Source: Fistularia commersonii (lineage: Eukaryota; Chordata; Actinopteri; Syngnathiformes; Fistulariidae). From it: DNA of 64,000 nucleotides. This document shows, one piece after another, positions 36,575 through 49,349 of this stretch; positions within the stretch are counted from its first letter, which is position 1; each line of letters starts with the position of its first letter. The translations under genes and the position numbers were made by a program. Under the pieces are notes generated by a model that was not told where the DNA came from, made no database searches, and saw nothing but the letters and a program-made list of their open reading frames with translations. Location of the stretch: the NCBI GenBank assembly GCA_037954325.1, contig JBBMNZ010000067.1, positions 310,001 through 374,000 on the forward strand, in the 5' to 3' direction.

Positions 36575-39080
36575 GAATTTCATCAAGCTGGTTTCTGCTG
36601 TTGAAATATGTTGTAAAGGACATGATTCAGCACAAAATATGTCAAATTCAGTGTAATTCAGCAACAAGTTCAAAAGATATAGCCATTCGTTTAAAGTGCT
36701 TATCTTACCGAGATTAAATCTTTTTTGAGTTGGAGTGGAAATAATTAATGAATTTCATCATGCTGGTTTCTGCTGTTGATATATGTTGTTTAGGACATGA
36801 TTCTGCACAATATATATCAAATTCAGTGTAATCCCATCACAGGTTCAAAAGATATAGCCATTCGTTCAAAAAGTGCTTATCTCACCGAGTTAACGCGTTT
36901 TTGATTAAGAGAGGAAATAACTATTGAATTTCACCAAGCCTTTTTCTGCTGTTGTTAGATTTTGTATAGGACATGATTCTGCACAATATATATCAAATTC
37001 AGTGTAATCAAGCGACAAGATCAAAAGATATAGCCATTCGTTCAAAAACTGCTTATCTCACCGAGTTGAAGCGTTTTTGAGTTGTAGTGGAAAGAACTCA
37101 TGAATTTCAACATGCTGGTTTTTGCTGTTGATATATGTTGTTTAGGACATGATTCTGCACAATATATGTCAAATTCAGTGTAATCCAGCTACAAGTTCAA
37201 AAGATATAGCCATAAGGTCAAAAAGTTCTTATCTCACTGAGTTGAAGCGTTTTAGATTTTGAGTGGAAATTACTAATGAATTACAATATGCTGGTTTTTT
37301 GCTGTTGATATGTGTTGTTTAGGACATGATTCTGCACTATATATGTCAAATTCAGTGTAATCCAGCTATAAATTCAAAAGATATAGCCATAAGATCAAAA
37401 AGTGCTTATGTCACTGAGTTGAAGCGTTCTTGAGTTGGAGTGGAAATAACTAATGGCTTTATCAAGCTGGTTTTTGCCGGTGGAATATGTTATTTAGAAC
37501 ATGATTCTGCACAATTAATATCAAATTCAGTGTAATCCAGCTACAAGTTCAAAAGATATAGCCATCCGTTCAAAAAGTGCTTTTCTCACCGAGTTGAAGC
37601 GTTTTTGAATAGGAGTGGATATATCTAATGGATTTCATCAAGCTGGTTTTTACCGTTGAAATGTGTTGTTTAGAACATGATTCTGCACAATATATGTCAA
37701 ATTCAGTGTAATCCAGCTACAAGTTCAAAAGATATAGCCATAAGGTCAAAAAGTTCTTATCTCACTGAGTTGAAGCGTTTTAGATTTTGAGTGGAAATTA
37801 CTAATGAATTACAATATGCTGGTTTTTTGCTGTTGATATATGTTGTTTAGGACATGATTCTGCACTATATATGTCAAATTCAGTGTAATCCAGCTATAAA
37901 TTCAAAAGATATAGCCATAAGATCAAAAAGTGCTTATGTCACTGAGTTGAAGCGTTCTTGAGTTGGAGTGGAAATAACTAATGGCTTTATCAAGCTGGTT
38001 TTTGCCGGTGGAATATGTTATTTAGAACATGATTCTGCACAATATATGTCAAATTCAGTGTAATTCAGCGACAAGATCAAAAGATATAGCCATTCGTTCA
38101 AAAAGTTTTTATCTTATCGGGTTGAAGCGATTTTGATTAGGAGTGGAAAAAACTAATGGATTTCATCAAGCTGGTTTCTGCTGTTGAAATATGTTGTATA
38201 GGACATGATTCTGCACAATATATGTTAAATTCAGTGTAATCCAGCGACAAGATCAAAAGATATAACCATTCGTTCAAAAACTGCTTATCTCACCGAGTTG
38301 AAGCGTTTTTGAGTTGCAGTGGAAATAACTAATGAATTTCAATATGCGGGTTTTGCTGTTGATATATGTTGTTTAGGACATGATTTTGCACAATATATGT
38401 CAAATTTAGTTTAATCACATCACCGGTTTAAAAGATATAGCCATTCGTTCAAAAAGTGCTTATCTTATCGCGTTGAAGCGTTTTTGATGACGAGCGGAAA
38501 TAACTAATGAATTTCACCAATTTGGTTTTTGCTGTTGATATATGTTGATAAGGACATGATTCTGCACAATATATGTAAAATTCATGTTAATCCAGCCACA
38601 AGTTCAAAAGATTTATCCATAAGTTCAAAAACTGCTTTTCTCACCGAATTGAAGCGTTTTTGATCAGGAGTGGAAATAACTAATGGATTTCATCATTCTG
38701 GTTTCTGCTGTTGAAATATGTTGTCTAGGACATGATTCTTTACTATATATGTCAATTTCATTGTAATCCCATCACAGGTTAAAAAGATATAGCCATTCGT
38801 TCAAAAAGTCTTCATCTCACCGAGTTGAAGCGTTTTTGATTAGGAGTGAAAATAACTGATGGATTTCGTCAAGCTGGTTTCTGCTTTTGAAATATGGCGT
38901 TTAGGACATGATTCTGCAATATATATATCAAATTCAGTGTAACCCAGCAACAGGATCAAAATATATAGCCATTCGTTCAAAAAGTGCTTTTCTCACCGAA
39001 TTGAAGCGTTTTTGATCAGGAGTGGAAATAACTAATGGATTTCATCAAGCTGGTTTTTGCCGTTGAAATATGTTGTTTAG
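36575..39080. repeat. Repeat block C, copy 1
   Basis: About 14 monomers that recur at 51302-53672. GAGATTAAATC is at about 36710 and 51301 (spacing 14591 bp), and CGAGCGG at 38491 and 53083 (14592 bp). Between these points the copies differ by one extra monomer in copy 2 (52635-52810) and one missing monomer (joint near 52926), which cancel. Left of 36711 a further monomer is present only in copy 2. The end is near 39080, where GTTTAGGACATG here faces GTTTGGAACATG there. Confidence 0.87.
37146..38041. repeat. Trimer duplication, 528 bp
   Basis: AAGTTCTTATC is at about 37224 and 37752, a spacing of 528 bp or exactly three monomers. The first copy is 37146-37673 and the second, incomplete one 37674-38041. 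The three monomer types carry GTTTTAGATTTTGAG, GCACTATATATGTC and GCCGGTGGAATATG. The same trimer pair is present in block C copy 2 (about 51737-52632), so it predates the copying of block C. Confidence 0.87.
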
Positions 39081-40375
39081 GACATGATTCTGCACAATAT
39101 ATGTCAAATTCAGTGTAATCCAGCTATAAGTTCAAAAGATATAGCCATAAGGTAAAAAAGTAATTATGTCACTGAATTGAAGCTTTTTTGTTTTTGAGTG
39201 GAAATGACTAATGATTTCCACCAAGCCTGTTTCTGCTGTTGATAGATGTTATTAAAGACATGATTCTGTACAATATATGTCAAATTCAGTGTAATCCAGC
39301 CACAAGTTCAAAAGATATAGCCATAAGGTCAAAAACTGCATATCTTATCGAGTTAAATCGTTTTGGATTAGGAGTGGAAATAACTAATGAATTTCATCAT
39401 GCTGGTTTCTGCTGTTGATATATGTTGTTTAGGACATGATTCTGCACAATATATTTCAATTTCAGTGTAATCCCATCACAGGTTAAAAAGATAAAGCCAT
39501 TCGTACAGAAAGTCTTCATCTCACCGAGTTGAAGCGTTTTTGATTAGGAGTGGAAATAACTAACGAATACCATTAAGCTGGTTTCTACTGTTGAAATATG
39601 TTGTCTAGGACATGATTCTGCACAATATATGTCAATTTCAGTGTAATCCCATTACAGGTTAAAAAGATATAGCCATTCGTTCAAAAAGTCTTCACACCGA
39701 GTTGAACCGTTTTTGATTAGGAGTGGAAATAACTAATGAATTTCATCAAGCTGGTTTCTGCTGTTGAAATATCTTGTTTAGAACATGATTCTGCACAATA
39801 TATGTTAAATATATGTTAATCCAGCCACAAGTTCAAAAGATGTAGCCATAAGGTCAAAAAGTGCTTATCTCACTGAGTTGAAGCGTTTTTGATTAGGAGT
39901 GAAAATAACTAATGAATTTCATTAAGCTGGTTTCTGCTTTTGAAATATGTTGTTTAGGACATGATTCTGCAATATATATATCAAATTCAGTGTAACCCAG
40001 CAACAGGATCAAAATATATAGCCATTCGTTCAAAAATTGCTTTTCTCACCGAATTGAAGCGTTTTGATCAGGAGTGGAAATAACTAATGGATTTCATCAA
40101 GCTGGTTTTTGCCGTTGACATTTGTTGTTTGGAACATGATTTTGCACAATATATGTCAAATTCAGTGGAATCCAGCTACAAGGTCAAAAGATATAGCCAT
40201 TCGTTGAAAAATTGCTTATCTTACTGAGTTGAAGCGTTTTTGATTTGGAGTGGAAATAACTAATGAATTTCATCAAGCTGGTTTCTGCTGTTGAAATATG
40301 TTGTTTAGGACATTATTTTGCACAAAATATTTCAAATTCAGTGTAATCACATCACAGGTTCAAAAGATATAGCCA
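39081..40375. repeat. Mixed monomers leading into block D
   Basis: About seven monomers. The cassette with AAAAAAGTAATTATGTCACTG (near 39153), GAAAGTCTTCATC, TTCCATTAAGC-like and CTTCACACCGAG units recurs at 42490-43050, 48820-49370 and 55856-56410. The CTTCACACCGAG unit has lost three bases relative to CTTCATCTCACCGAG. The phrase CCGTTGACATTTG at about 40113 recurs 5275 bp downstream (45388). Confidence 0.82.
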
Positions 40376-42890
40376 TTCGTTCAAAAACTGCGTATCTCAC
40401 CGAGTTGAAGCGTTTTTGATTAGGAGAGGAAATAACTATTGAATTTCACTAAGCCTATTTCTGCTGTTGATAGATGTTGTATAGGACATGGTTCTGCACA
40501 ATATATGTCAAATTCAGTGTAATTCAGAGACAAGATCAAAAAATATAGCCATTCGTTCAAAAACTGCTTATCTCACCGAGTTGAAGCGTTTTTGAGTTGG
40601 AATGGAAATGACTAATGAATTTCATCAAGCTGGTTTCTGCTGTTGAAATATGTTGTTTAGGACATGATTCTGCACAATATATGTCAAATTCTGTGTCATC
40701 CAGCTACAAGTTCAAAAGATATAGCCATAAGGTCAAAAAGTACTTATCTTACCGAGTTAAATCGCTTTTGATTAGGAGTGGAAATAACTCATGAATTTCA
40801 TCAAGCTGGTGTCTACTGGTGATATATGTTGTTTAGGACATGATTCTGCACAATATATGTTAAATTCAGTGTAATCCCATCACATGTTCAAATAATATAG
40901 CCATTCGTTCAAAAAGTGTTTATCTTATCGGATTGAAGCGTTTTTGATTGAGTGGAAATAACTCATGAATTTCATCAAGCTGGTTTCTGCTGTTCATATA
41001 TGATGTTCAGTACATGATTCTGTACAATTAATGTCAATTTCAGTGTAATCCAGCGGCAAGTTCAAAAGATATAGCCATTCGTTAAAAAAGTGCTTATCTT
41101 ATCGAGTTAAATTGTTTTTGAGTTGGAGTGGAAATAACTGATGAATTTCATCAAGCTGGTTTCTGCTGTTGATACATGTTGTCTTGGACATGATTCTGCA
41201 CAAAATATTTCAAATTCAGTGTAATCCCATCACAGATTCAAAAGATATAGCCATTCGTTCAAAAACTGCGTATCTCACCGAGTTGAAGCGTTTTTGATTA
41301 AGAGAGGAAATTACTATTGAATTTCACCAAGCCTTTTTCTGCTGTTGATAGATTTTGTATAGGACATGATTCTGCACAATACATATCAAATTCAGTGTAA
41401 TCCCGCTACAAGTTCAAAAGATATAGCCATTCGTTCAAAAAGTCTATATCTCACCGACTTGAAGCGTATTTGATTCGGAGTGGAAATAACAAATGAATTT
41501 CATCAAGTTGGTTTCTACTGTTGAAATATGTTGTTTAGGACATGATTCTCAACAATATATGTCAAATTCAGTGTAATCCAATCACAGGTTCAAAAGATAT
41601 AGCCATTCGTTCAAAAAGTGCTTATCTCACCGAATTAAAGCGTTTTTGATTAAGAGAGGAAATAACTATTGATTTTCACCAAGCCTGTTTCTGCTGTTGA
41701 TAGATGTTGTATAGGACATGATTCTGTACAATATATGTCAAATTCAGAGTAATCCAGCTATAAGTTCAAAAGATATTGCCACAAGGTCAAAAAGTGCTTA
41801 TCTCACTGAATTGAAGCGTATTTGATTTTGAGTGGAAATGACTAATGAATTTCATCAAGCTGGTTTCTGCTGTTGAAATATTTACTATAGGACATGATTT
41901 TGCACAATATATGTAAAATTCAGTGTAATCCAGCTACAAGTTCAAAAGATATAGCCATTCGTTCAAAAAGTCTATATCTCACCGACTTTAAGCGTATTTG
42001 ATTCGGAGTGGAAATAACAAATGAATTTCATCAAGCTTTTTTCTGCTGTTGAAATATTGTTTAGGACATGATTCTACACAAAATATGTAAAATTCAGTGT
42101 AATCCCATCACAGGTTCAAAAGATAAAGCCATTCGATCAAAAAGTGCTTATCTCACCGAGTTGAAGCGTTTTTGATTAAGAGAGAAAATAACTATTGAAT
42201 TTCACCAAGCCTGTTTTTGCTGTTGATAGATGTTGTATAGGACATGATTCTGTACAATATATGTCATATTCAGTGTAATCCAACGACAAGATCAAAAGAT
42301 ATAGCCATTCGTTCAAAAACTGCTTTTCTCACCGAGTTGAAGCGTTTTCTAGTTGGAGTTGAAATAACTAATGAATATCAATATGCTGGTTTTTGCTGTT
42401 GATATATGTTGTTTAGGACATGATTCTGCACAGTATATGTCAAATTCAGTGTAATCCAGCTATAAGTTCAAAAGATATAGCCATAAGGTAAAAAAGTAAT
42501 TATGTCACTGAATTGAAGCTTTTTTGTTTTTGAGTGGAAATGACTAATGATTTCCACCAAGCCTGTTTCTCCTGTTGATAGATGTTGTTAAAGACATGAT
42601 TCTGTACAATATATGTCAAATTCAGTGTAATCCAGCCACAAGTTCAAAAGATATAGCCATAAGGTCAAAAACTGCATATCTTATCGAGTTAAATCGTTTT
42701 GGATTAGGAGTGGAAATAACAAATGAATTTCATCATGCTGGTTTCTGCTGTTGATATATGTTGTTTAGGACATGATTCTGCAAAATATATGTCAATTTCA
42801 GTGTAATCCCATCACAGGTTAAAAAGATAAAGCCATTCGTTCAAAAAGTCTTCATCTCACCGAGTTGAAGCGTTTTTGATTAGGAGTGGA
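40376..42890. repeat. Repeat block D, copy 1
   Basis: About 14 monomers repeated at 45475-47985 with a spacing of 5099 bp (29 monomers) and again from 54055. Markers: CTGTGTCATCC at 40691, 45790 and 54055; AGTAATTATG near 42495, 47594, 48824 and 55861. Diagnostic units carry CAAATAATATAGCC, GATTGAGTGGAAATAAC (four bases shorter than usual), ATTTACTATAGG and GTTTTCTAGTTGG. Left of 40376 the spacing is 5275 bp, so copy 2 has lost one monomer at that point. Confidence 0.88.
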
Positions 42891-45474
42891 AATATCTAAC
42901 GAAATCCATTAAGCTGGTTTCTGCTGTTGAAATATGTTGTCTAGGACATGATTCTGCACAATATATGTCAATTTCAGTGTAATCCCATTACAGGTTAAAA
43001 AGATATAGCCATTCGTTCAAAAAGTCTTCACACCGAGTTGAACCGTTTTTGATTAGGAGTTGAAATAACTAATGAATTTCATCAAGCCGGTTTCTGCTGT
43101 TGAAATATCTTATTTAGAACATGATTCTGCACAAAATATGAAAAAATTCATGTTAATCCAACCACAAGTTCAAAAGATGTATCCATAAGGTCAAAAAGTG
43201 TTTATCTCACTGAGTTAAAGCGTTTTTGATTTTGAGTGGAAATGACTAATGAATTTCATCAAGCTGGTTTCTGACGTTGATAGATGTTGTTTAGGACATG
43301 ATTCTGCACAAAATATGTCAAATTCAGTGTAATCCCATCACAGGTTCAAAAGATATAGCCATTCGTTCAAAAAGTGTTTATCTTTTTGGGTTGAAGCGTT
43401 TTTGATTAGAAGTGGAAATAACTAATGAATTTCATCAAGCTGGTTTCTGCTGTTGAAATATGTTTTTTAGGACATGATTCTACGCAAAATATGTCAAATT
43501 CAGTGTAATCCAGCGTCAAGATCAAAAGATATAGCCTTTCGTTCAAAAAGTGCTTATCTCACGGAGTTGAAGCGTTTTTGATTAGGAGTGGAAATAACTA
43601 ATCAATTTCATCAAGCTGGTTTCTGTTGTTGAAATATGTTGTATAGGACATGATTCAGCACAAAAAATGTAAAATTCAGGGTAATCCAGCTACAAGTTCA
43701 AAAGATACAGCCATTAGTTCAAAAAGTGCTTATCTCACCGAGTTGAAGAGTTTTTGTTTAAAAGTGGAAATAACTTATGGATTTCATCAAGCTGTATTCT
43801 GCTGTTGAAATATGTTGTTTAGGACAAGATTTTTTACAATTTATGTCAAATTCAGTGTAATCCAGGTACATTTTCAAAAGATATAGCCAATCGTTCAAAA
43901 AGTGCATATCTTACCGAGGTTAAATCTTTTTTTGAGTTGGAGTGGAAATAACTAATAAATTTCATCATGCTGGTTTCTGCTGTTGATATATGTTGTTTAG
44001 GACATTATTCTGCACAACATATATCAAATTCAGTGTAATTCAGCGACAAGATCAAAAGATATAGCCATTCATGCAAAAATTGCTTATCTCACGGAGTTGA
44101 AGCGTTTTTGATTAGGTGTGGAAATAACTAATGAATTTCATCAAGTTGGTTTCTACTGTTGAAATATGCTGTTTAGGACATGATTCTGCACAATATATGT
44201 CAAATTCATTGTAATCCCATCACAGGTTCAAAAGATATAGCCATTCGTTCAAAAAGTGCTTATCTCAACGAGTTAACGCGTTTTTGATTAAGAGAGGAAA
44301 TAACTATTGAATTTCACCAAGCCTGTGTCTGCTGTTGATAGATGTTGTATAGGACATGATTCTGCACAATATATGTCAAATTCAGTGTAATCCAGCGACA
44401 AAATCAAAAGATATAGCCATTCATTCAAAAACTGCTTATCTCACGGAGTTGAAGCGTTTTTGAGTTGGAGTGGAAATTACTAATGAATTACAATATTTTG
44501 GTTTTTGCTGTTGATAGATGTTGTAAAGGACATGATTCTTTACAATATATGTCAAATTCAGTGTAATCCAGCAATAAGTTCAAAAGATATCGCCACAAGG
44601 TCAAAAAGTGCTTATCCAACTGAGTTGAAGCGTTTTTGATTTTGAGTGGAAATGACTAATGAATTTCAACAAGCTGGTTTCTGCTGTTGAAATATTTACT
44701 TTAGGACATGATTTTGCACAATATATGTCAAATTCAGTGTAATCCAATCACAGTTTCAAAAGATATAGCCATTCGTTCAAAAAGTGCTTATCTCACCGAC
44801 TTGCAGCGTTTTTATTCGGAGTGGAAATAACAAATGAATTTCATCAAGCTGGTTTCTGCTGTTGAAATATGTTGTTTAGGACATGATTCTACACAAAATA
44901 TGTCAAATTCAGTGTAATCCAGCGTCAAGATCAAAAGATGTATCCATAAGGTCAAAAACTGCTTTTCTCACCGAATTGAAGCGTTTTTGATCAGCAGTGG
45001 AAATAACTAATGGATTTCATCATTCTGGTTTCTGCTGTTGAAATATGTTGTCTAGGACATGATTCTGCACTATATATGTCAATTTCAGTGTAATCCCATT
45101 ACAGGTTAAAAAGATATAGCCATTCGTTCAAAAAGTCTTCATCTCACCGAGTTGAAGCGTTTTTGATTAGGAGTGAAAATAACTAATGAATTTCATCAAG
45201 CTGGTTTCTGCTTTTGAAATATGTTGTTTAGGACATGATTCTGCAATATATATATCAAATTCAGTGTAACCCAGCAACAGGATCAAAATATATAGCCATT
45301 CGTTCAAAAAGTGCTTTTCTCACCGAATTGAAGCGTTTTTGATCAGGAGTGGAAATAACTAATGGATTTCATCAAGCTGGTTTTTGCCGTTGACATTTGT
45401 TGTTTGGAACATGATTTTGCACAATATATGTCAATTTCAGTGGAATCCAGCTACAAGGTCAAAAGATATAGCCA
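42891..45474. repeat. Region between block D copies, chimeric with the 5287 bp unit
   Basis: The first part (43030-43740) corresponds to 49360-50220 and ends in the unit with TCTTTTTGGGTTG (43381, 49885 and 56921). From 43800 to 44935 it is colinear with 30076-31211 at a constant 13724 bp. The monomer at 43741-43800 instead resembles 27370-27430 (GTTTAAAAGTGG). The segment therefore looks like a recombinant of the two 15-monomer halves of the 5287 bp unit. From 44936 it switches to monomers of the 38610-39040 type. Confidence 0.8.
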
Positions 45475-47985
45475 TTCGTTCAAAAACTGCGTATCTCACC
45501 GAGTTGAAGCGTTTTTGATTAGGAGAGGAAATAACTATTGAATTTCACTAAGCCTATTTCTGCTGTTGATAGATGTTGTATAGGACATGATTCTGCACAA
45601 TATATGTCAAATTCAGTGTAATTCAGAGACAAGATCAAAAGATATAGCCATTCGTTCAAAAACTGCTTATCTCACCGAGTTGAAGCGTTTTTGAGTTGGA
45701 ATGGAAATGACTAATGAATTTCATCAAGCTGGTTTCTGCTGTTGAAATATGTTGTTTAGGACATGATTCTGCACAATATATGTCAAATTCTGTGTCATCC
45801 AGCTACAAGTTCAAAAGATATAGCCATAAGGTCAAAAAGTACTTATCTTACCGAGTTAAATCGCTTTTGATTAGGAGTGGAAATAACTCATGAATTTCAT
45901 CAAGCTGGTGTCTACTGGTGATATATGTTGTTTAGGACATGATTCTGCACAATATATGTTAAATTCAGTGTAATCCCATCACATGTTCAAATAATATAGC
46001 CATTCGTTCAAAAAGTGTTTATCTTATCGGATTGAAGCGTTTTTGATTGAGTGGAAATAACTCATGAATTTCATCAAGCTGGTTTCTGCTGTTCATATAT
46101 GATGTTCAGTACATGATTCTGTACAATTAATGTCAATTTCAGTGTAATCCAGCGGCATGTTCAAAAGATATAGCCATTCGTTAAAAAAGTGCTTATCTTA
46201 TCGAGTTTAATTGTTTTTGAGTTGGAGTGGAAATAACTGATGAATTTCATCAAGCTGGTTTCTGCTGTTGATACATGTTGTCTTGGACATGATTCTGCAC
46301 AAAATATTTCAAATTCAGTGTAATCCCATCACAGGTTAAAAAGATATAGCCATTCGTTCAAAAACTGCGTATCTCACCGAGTTGAAGCGTTTTTGATTAA
46401 GAGAGGAAATTACTATTGAATTTCACCAAGCCTTTTTCTTCTGTTGATAGATTTTGTATAGGACATGATTCTGCACAATACATATCAAATTCAGTGTAAT
46501 CCCGCTACAAGTTCAAAAGATATAGCCATTCGTTCAAAAAGTCTATATCTCACCGACTTGAAGCGTATTTGATTCGGAGTGGAAATAACAAATGAATTTC
46601 ATCAAGTTGGTTTCTACTGTTGAAATATGTTGTTTAGGACATGATTCTCAACAATATATGTCAAATTCAGTGTAATCCAATCACAGGTTCAAAAGATATA
46701 GCCATTCGTTCAAAAAGTGCTTATCTCACCGAATTAAAGCGTTTTTGATTAAGAGAGGAAATAACTATTGATTTTCACCAAGCCTTTTTCTGCTGTTGAT
46801 AGATGTTGTATAGGACATGATTCTGTACAATATATGTCAAATTCAGAGTAATCCAGCTATAAGTTCAAAAGATATTGCCACAAGGTCAAAAAGTGCTTAT
46901 CTCACTGAATTGAAGCGTATTTGATTTTGAGTGGAAATGACTAATGAATTTCATCAAGCTGGTTTCTGCTGTTGAAATATTTACTATAGGACATGATTTT
47001 GCACAATATATGTAAAATTCAGTGTAATCCAGCTACAAGTTCAAAAGATATAGCCATTCGTTCAAAAAGTCTATATCTCACCGACTTTAAGCATATTTGA
47101 TTCGGAGTGGAAATAACAAATGAATTTCATCAAGCTTTTTTCTGCTGTTGAAATATTGTTTAGGACATGATTCTGCACAAAATATGTAAAATTCAGTGTA
47201 ATCCCATCACAGGTTCAAAAGATATAGCCATTCGATCAAAAAGTGCTTATCTCACCGAGTTGAAGCGTTTTTGATTAAGAGAGGAAATAACTATTGAATT
47301 TCACCAAGCCTGTTTTTGCTGTTGATAGATGTTGTATAGGACATGATTCTGTACAATATATGTCATATTCAGTGTAATCCATCGACAAGATCAAAAGATA
47401 TAGCCATTCGTTCAAAAACTGCTTTTCTCACCGAGTTGAAGCGTTTTCTAGTTGGAGTTGAAATAACTAATGAATATCAATATGCTGGTTTTTGCTGTTG
47501 ATATATGTTGTTTAGGACATGATTCTGCACAGTATATGTCAAATTCAGTGTAATCCAGCTATAAGTTCAAAAGATATAGCCATAAGGTAAAAAAGTAATT
47601 ATGTCACTGAATTGAAGCTTTTTTGTTTTTGAGTGGAAATGACTAATGATTTCCACCAAGCCTGTTTCTGCTGTTGATAGATGTTGTTAAAGACATGATT
47701 CTGTACAATATATGTCAAATTCAGTGTAATCCAGCCACAAGTTCAAAAGATATAGCCATAAGGTCAAAAACTGCATATCTTATCGAGTTAAATCGTTTTG
47801 GATTAGGAGTGGAAATAACAAATGAATTTCATCATGCTGGTTTCTGCTGTTGATATATGTTGTTTAGGACATGATTCTGCAAAATATATGTCAATTTCAG
47901 TGTAATCCCATCACAGGTTAAAAAGATAAAGCCATTCGTTCAAAAAGTCTTCATCTCACCGAGTTGAAGCGTTTTTGATTAGGAG
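45475..47985. repeat. Repeat block D, copy 2
   Basis: Second copy of 40376-42890 at 5099 bp spacing, with few differences, for example CGGCATGTTC near 46152 against CGGCAAGTTC near 41052, and AAGCATATTTG near 47089 against AAGCGTATTTG. It ends near 47970-47985, where it skips the ATATCTAACG monomer and joins directly to the GGAGTTGAAATAAC monomer. Its right part takes part in the 1230 bp duplication. Confidence 0.88.
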
Positions 47986-49349
47986 TTGAAATAACTAATG
48001 AATTTCATCAAGCCGGTTTCTGCTGTTGAAATATCTTATTTAGAACATGATTCTGCACAAAATATGACAAATTCATGTTAATCCAACCACAAGTTCAAAA
48101 GATGTATCCATAAGGTCATAAAGTGCTTATCTCACTGAATTGAAGCGTATTTGATTTTGAGTGGAAATGACTAATGAATTTCATCAAGCTGGTTTCTGCT
48201 GTTGAAATATTTACTATAGGACATGATTTTGCACAATATATGTAATATTCCGTGTAATCCAGCTACAAGTTCAAAAGATATAGCCATTCGTTCAAAAAGT
48301 CTATATCTCACCGACTTGAAGCGTATTTGATTCGGAGTGGAAATAACAAATGAATTTCATCAAGCTTTTTTCTGCTGTTGAAATATTGTTTAGGACATGA
48401 TTCTACACAAAATATGTAAAATTCAGTGTAATCCCATTACAGGTTCAAAAGATATAGCCATTCGATCAAAAAGTGCTTATCTCACCGAGTTGAAGCGTTT
48501 TTGATTAAGAGAGGAAATAACTATTGAATTTCACCAAGCCTGTTTCTGCTGTTGATAGATGTTGTATAGGACATGATTCTGTACAATATATGTCATATTC
48601 AGTGTAATCCGGCGACAAGATCAAAAGATATAGCCATTCGTTCAAAAACTGCTTTTCTCACCGAGTTGAAGCGTTTTCTAGTTGGAGTTGAAATAACTAA
48701 TGAATATCAATATGCTGGTTTTTGCTGTTGATATATGTTGTTTAGGACATGATTCTGCACAGTATATGTCAAATTCAGTGTAATCCAGCTATAAGTTCAA
48801 AAGATATAGCCATAATGTAAAACAGTAATTATGTCACTGAATTGAAGCTTTTTTGTTTTTGAGTGGAAATGACTAATGATTTCCACCAAGCCTGTTTCTG
48901 CTGTTGATAGATGTTGTTAAAGACATGATTCTGTACAATATATGTCAAATTCAGTGTAATCCAGCCACAAGTTCAAAAGATATAGCCATAAGGTCAAAAA
49001 CTGCATATCTTATCGAGTTAAATCGTTTTGGATTAGGAGTGGAAATAATTAATGAATTTCATCATGCTGGTTTCTGCTGTTGATATATGTTGTTTAGGAC
49101 ATGATTCTGCAAAATATATGTCAATTTCAGTGTAATCCCATCACAGGTTAAAAAGATAAAGCCATTCGTTCAAAAAGTCTTCATCTCACCGAGTTGAAGC
49201 GTTTTTGATTAGGAGTGGAAATATCTAACGAATTCCATTAAGCTGGTTTCTGCTGTTGAAATATGTTGTCTAGGACATGATTCTGCACAATATATGTCAA
49301 TTTCAGTGTAATCCCATTACAGGTTAAAAAGATATAGCCATTCGTTCAA
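46890..49349. repeat. 7-monomer tandem duplication (1230 bp)
   Basis: Bases 46890-47970 repeat at 48120-49200 with spacing 1230 bp (seven monomers); AGTAATTATG is near 47594 and 48824. The joint is inside a hybrid monomer near 48115, ATAAGGTCATAAAGTGC, where a GATGTATCC-type left half meets a TCACTGAATTG-type right half. The second copy then includes the ATATCTAACG monomer that the first copy lacks. Small differences include AATATTCCGTG near 48244 against AAAATTCAGTG in the first copy. Confidence 0.88.
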
